A stretch of DNA of 64,000 nucleotides, from the NCBI GenBank assembly GCA_022821985.1, contig JAJECP010000030.1, positions 32,013 to 96,012 of the forward strand, read 5' to 3'. Origin of the DNA: Acidimicrobiia bacterium. Its GTDB lineage: Bacteria > Actinomycetota > Acidimicrobiia > Acidimicrobiales > Poriferisodalaceae. Both the position numbers and the translations under genes were made by a program. The stretch's first letter is position 1. Each line of letters opens with the position of its first letter. Shown piece after piece: positions 61,321 through 64,000 of the stretch. The notes beneath the pieces were generated by a model. The model searched no databases, was not told the DNA's origin, and was given only the letters and a program-made list of their open reading frames with translations.

Positions 61321-63354
61321 CCGGGCCTGTTTCCGCGGAATCCGAAACGCCAGCGGACTCAAGCCCATAGGTTCGCCTTCGGCTGCCAACCCGATGCCAT
61401 GCCAGACATAGACACGCTTGCCGCCGCTTTCGACACATTCCAACCCGCGGGCTTCAGCCATCTCTTCGAGCTTCGTTCTGAGCACTTTGCGGCTTATGGC
61501 ACGTTTGCCGTTGGCTTCAAGCCATTGTTTCAAGTCGGCGTTCAAGTCCGGCTGCCGTGCTTTGGCGTTGGCTGCGAATACGCATCGTTCGGCTAGCCAC
61601 ATATCGAATGGGCTTGCTTCTGCGCGGTACTCGGCTTTGGCCGCTTGCATTGCCGCAGGCACGTTCTGCAGCACCGGCAGCCGGTCGGCTATCACCCGTT
61701 GCGCCCCGTCGATTATCCAGCGCAAAAGCAGCGGACCTTCGTCTTCGACTATCCGCCGCCAAACATCCTCTTGGCGCTCGGCTTTCGGTATCTGCTTGTC
61801 AAACGGCAGGATGGCAAGCCGTTCCATGAGCGCTTCGTCCACGGTCGACCGGAATACAGGCAGATCGTTGGCTACGAGCATGACGGTATGCGTCGGCTCG
61901 AAGTCGAAGCTGTTTGCGTACAGGAACTTGCCGCTCAGCGGATCGCTGCCAGTGATGCTTTTCATGACTGCGGCGTTCCAGTGTGTGCCTTCGTCTACTT
62001 CTGAGACATAGGCGAATCTCACATTATGCAGCTTCGCAGTGTCTCTTTCGAGCTTCGCAGCGTCAGCGCCGTTGCGGACAAGAACACTCAAAGGGATCAG
62101 CGCCGCATAGTCGCCAAGCACACCGGACAGCATTTGAGGCAATTGGCTTTTGCCGGTGTCTTTCGGGCCGACAACAGCAAGCAGCCTTTTCGCGTCGCTG
62201 TAGCCGGTTGCGGCATATCCGGCGAACGCTTGCAGATAGCCGATTACCGCAGTGTCGCCTTGCGCCCAGTCATTCAAGCATCGTTCAAGCAGTCTGCCTT
62301 CTATGGAAGCACCGGGCGGCGCAGGATCGCATACGGTACGCCGCAGCATCATGTCTGAATGCCGATACGGGCGCATGATGCCGGTAGCCAGATCGACTAC
62401 GCCGGACGGGCACGCCAGAAGCTCCGGAGGCTCGGCCAGCTCTTCGGCTGATATCAGCACCGTTTGGTTCGTCGCCAGCAAGTCGACAACGTCTCTTGCT
62501 TTCTTGGCGCTCGACAGCGTTCGCGCTTCGCGCTTGGCGTAGCCGAGCGCTTTGGCGGCGCGGTCAAGCTCGGCTTCTGCTTGCTTGTCTGCCTTGTCGG
62601 CCTCGCAGGCTGCCTCTGCGGCTTGGAGCGCATCGTTGGCGGCTTCGAGCATGGCGGCGGCTTCCGCTGTCAGCACGCTGTTCACATAGGCCAGAAGCGC
62701 CGTCTTGCGCTTGGTGGCATCACCCGGCACCGGCAGCCATCCTTTGCGCTTGCCGCGCCAAGAAAGCCACCCGAGCGCTGGACTGTACCGAATGCCGAGC
62801 TTCGTTTCGTTGTCGCCGTCGGCTGAGCTTTCGAGCAGCACAATGGCGGCACAAGCAGCGTCAGACAGCGTTTCGCCTTGGTCGAGTGTCTGCGCTTTCA
62901 GCGTGTCCAAGCTGACAGCAAGCTTCACAATGCTGCTGTCTGAGGCTTCCGCGGCGGCGCTGACTGCGGCTTCGAGCGCGGCCAGCGGATTCGCCACGTC
63001 GGCCATTTCGGCCATTTCGGGCGCTTCGGCTTCGTGCTCTTTGTGCGCCGTGGGCGCTGTGTGCGCTTCGGCCATGTCGGCCATTGCGCCGCTGTGTGCC
63101 GTGCCGTCGTGGGCTTTGGCCGTTTCGTTCGCTTTGTCCATTGCGGCGACGCGGGCGCGAGCCGCAGCGTCAAGGTCGGGCGCAGGCTTGGCGGGCGCTG
63201 CCATCGTCGGCCTCAGCGTGCTGCCCGGCGCTGGCGTGCGGCTGCTGATCGGCCCGCCGCCGGTCTCTGCCGCATATTCGGCGTGCTGTTCGCGGTTGCG
63301 TGCCAGATAGCGAGGCTCGCCGTCGGCGGGTACTGGTAATCCCTTCTGAGACAT
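61291..63354 (-). CDS. phage/plasmid replication helicase, D5/P4-type SF3
   Basis: The 687-aa protein has an Ala/Glu-rich N-terminal third of low complexity (with MADMAEAH ... PEMAEMADV), a D5-like region (CPSGVVDLATGIMRPYRHSD), Walker A GPKDTGKS (396-403), Walker B FAYVSEVDEG (447-456) and sensor-1 VMLVAND (491-497). It would unwind the origin of the element. A GAGGAGG site precedes the ATG. The C-terminal end (ARIWAIWAIWA) is encoded by the iteron array, so coding and origin sequence overlap. Confidence 0.88.
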   Translation of the reverse strand: MSQKGLPVPADGEPRYLARNREQHAEYAAETGGGPISSRTPAPGSTLRPTMAAPAKPAPDLDAAARARVAAMDKANETAKAHDGTAHSGAMADMAEAHTAPTAHKEHEAEAPEMAEMADVANPLAALEAAVSAAAEASDSSIVKLAVSLDTLKAQTLDQGETLSDAACAAIVLLESSADGDNETKLGIRYSPALGWLSWRGKRKGWLPVPGDATKRKTALLAYVNSVLTAEAAAMLEAANDALQAAEAACEADKADKQAEAELDRAAKALGYAKREARTLSSAKKARDVVDLLATNQTVLISAEELAEPPELLACPSGVVDLATGIMRPYRHSDMMLRRTVCDPAPPGASIEGRLLERCLNDWAQGDTAVIGYLQAFAGYAATGYSDAKRLLAVVGPKDTGKSQLPQMLSGVLGDYAALIPLSVLVRNGADAAKLERDTAKLHNVRFAYVSEVDEGTHWNAAVMKSITGSDPLSGKFLYANSFDFEPTHTVMLVANDLPVFRSTVDEALMERLAILPFDKQIPKAERQEDVWRRIVEDEGPLLLRWIIDGAQRVIADRLPVLQNVPAAMQAAKAEYRAEASPFDMWLAERCVFAANAKARQPDLNADLKQWLEANGKRAISRKVLRTKLEEMAEARGLECVESGGKRVYVWHGIGLAAEGEPMGLSPLAFRIPRKQARIWAIWAIWA

Positions 63355-63485
63355 CTTGTGCCTCCTCTTCGTTGGGCTTCGCCGCGTCTGCCGACACTCG
63401 AAGCGTGTTCAACTACAGCTATAGCCAGCGATTGCCGAAGCGGTAACGAATTGGCTGCGGCGGCTGCCGTGCGGCCCGGAAAGGC

Positions 63486-63519
63486 GAGAGCCGGGCGCTC
63501 CAACTTGCGCCCGGCTCTC
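63486..63519 (+). terminator. 13-pair GC-rich hairpin
   Basis: GAGAGCCGGGCGC (63486-63498) pairs perfectly with GCGCCCGGCTCTC (63507-63519) across an eight-base loop. A T-rich tail (GTTGTTCGTTCTTT) follows on the plus strand, so it could terminate plus-strand transcription entering from the left; no plus-strand gene reads into it. It might also be a protein-binding or replication site upstream of the helicase. Confidence 0.5.
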
Positions 63520-63687
63520 AGCGGTTGTTCGTTCTTTACCGGTCGGCAGTACCGGCGGCGGCGGCGAGCCTGCTCGAAACGAATCCGCAGACAGCAAGCA
63601 GAGTAGCCAACCTCGCCGCAGCGGGCCGCTAATGGCCGGCCGTGTCAATCCGGGCCGTGGGCGGCAGAAGTTGGCTACGCCTTCGGC

Positions 63688-63855
63688 ATGGCAGCAACGG
63701 AAGCCACGGCGCGAGCCATTGACATACTCGCGTGTAGCGGGCGGCTGCGCGACGGCGAGCGTGCCGAGACGCTGATAGCGGCCTACGGCGTGCGGGTTGT
63801 GGCGGAGGCACGTTTGAGGCTGCGGCGTGAGTCAGCCGCAGAGAGATGGGCATAG
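63688..63855 (+). CDS. possible small plus-strand protein
   Basis: A 55-aa frame (MAATEATARAIDIL ... SAAERWA) is mostly helical, ends just before the IS region and reads in the opposite direction to the replication genes. It has the look of a small DNA-binding or regulatory protein, but has no clear ribosome site and no recognised motif. The 63355-63485 stretch holds nothing else supported. Confidence 0.3.
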   Translation: MAATEATARAIDILACSGRLRDGERAETLIAAYGVRVVAEARLRLRRESAAERWA

Positions 63856-63883
63856 CTGAACCTAGATGGTTAGTTCCAAGGTT

Positions 63884-64000
63884 CTAGTGGTCGTATGGGG
63901 TGAGCGTGCGTGGGGGGCCGGGCCGGTGGGTGGTCTGGTTGTGCCAGATGGCGGCGGTGAGGGCGAGGAGCCGGGTGCCGACGCGGGCGGCGACGCCGGG
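63884..64000 (-). mobile_element. IS982-like transposase, C-terminal fragment
   Basis: The minus-strand frame enters from beyond the window and ends in TRLLALTAAIWHNQTTH then LTPYDH and TAG. The sequence ARxLALTAAIWHN...LxxYDH is the usual end of IS982-type transposases. Just past the stop, AACCT...AGGTT bases (63859-63883) may be the IS terminal repeat, but the other end is outside the window, so this cannot be confirmed. Confidence 0.72.

Overview
The window is GC-rich, densely packed DNA. GTGA/ATGA stop-start overlaps, many GTG starts, mycothiol-type (DinB/TIGR03086-like) and WhiB-like proteins, and abundant CoA, flavin and ABC-import genes all suggest an actinobacterium, probably of the Acidimicrobiia. 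That placement is inferred from gene content and style; there is no rRNA here to confirm it.

Layout. 1-4.9 kb: the end of an acyl-CoA dehydrogenase, then a tightly coupled minus-strand acetoin-dehydrogenase-type operon (E1 alpha, E1 beta, AcoX-like, E2). 5-18.5 kb: catabolic and housekeeping genes (sugar-acid-type IlvD/Edd dehydratase, Ca/Na antiporter, a broken Cache lipoprotein, MFS exporter, molybdopterin oxidoreductase, acyl-CoA ligase, YihY, VOC, DinB-like, metallo-beta-lactamase and FAD oxidase genes). 18.6-24.5 kb: a polyamine operon (acetyltransferase, agmatinase, PotABCD-type importer). 24.5-33.8 kb: acyl-CoA dehydrogenase, enoyl-CoA hydratase, translation factor IF-1, flavin reductase, D-aminoacylase, threonine aldolase, a large Baeyer-Villiger-type monooxygenase, nitrobindin and a FlK-type thioesterase. 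33.8-36.8 kb: a peroxiredoxin-like gene whose catalytic Cys codon is UGA followed by a SECIS-like hairpin (predicted selenoprotein), divergent from two tandem ERG4/ERG24-type sterol-reductase genes, then tRNA-Val. 36.9-47.3 kb: an inositol-phosphatase-family gene, a hypothetical gene and a complete Dpp/Opp-type ABC importer with two paralogous binding proteins; one of its ATPases carries a polytopic membrane insertion inside the nucleotide-binding domain. 47.5-57 kb: core genes (tRNA-Ile2, tRNA-Asn, dnaG, a PPDK-like protein, glyS, recO, uppS, dinG-like).

57-64 kb is a mobile element with its own replication module on the minus strand: an SF3 (D5/P4-type) helicase, a Toprim protein with a C-terminal zinc motif, a WhiB-like regulator, a repeat-rich secreted protein and a small membrane protein. 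Between helicase and Toprim genes lie two opposed arrays of 9-bp iterons around an AT-rich stretch, a candidate replication origin. Upstream of the secreted-protein gene is a three-way-junction inverted-repeat structure of about 111 nt. The window ends in the C-terminus of an IS982-like transposase.

The strongest leads are the predicted selenoprotein with its SECIS hairpin, the ABC ATPase with a membrane insertion, the three-way-junction element, and the iteron origin. No selA, selB, selC or selD gene is present in the window, so the selenoprotein call depends on the rest of the genome.
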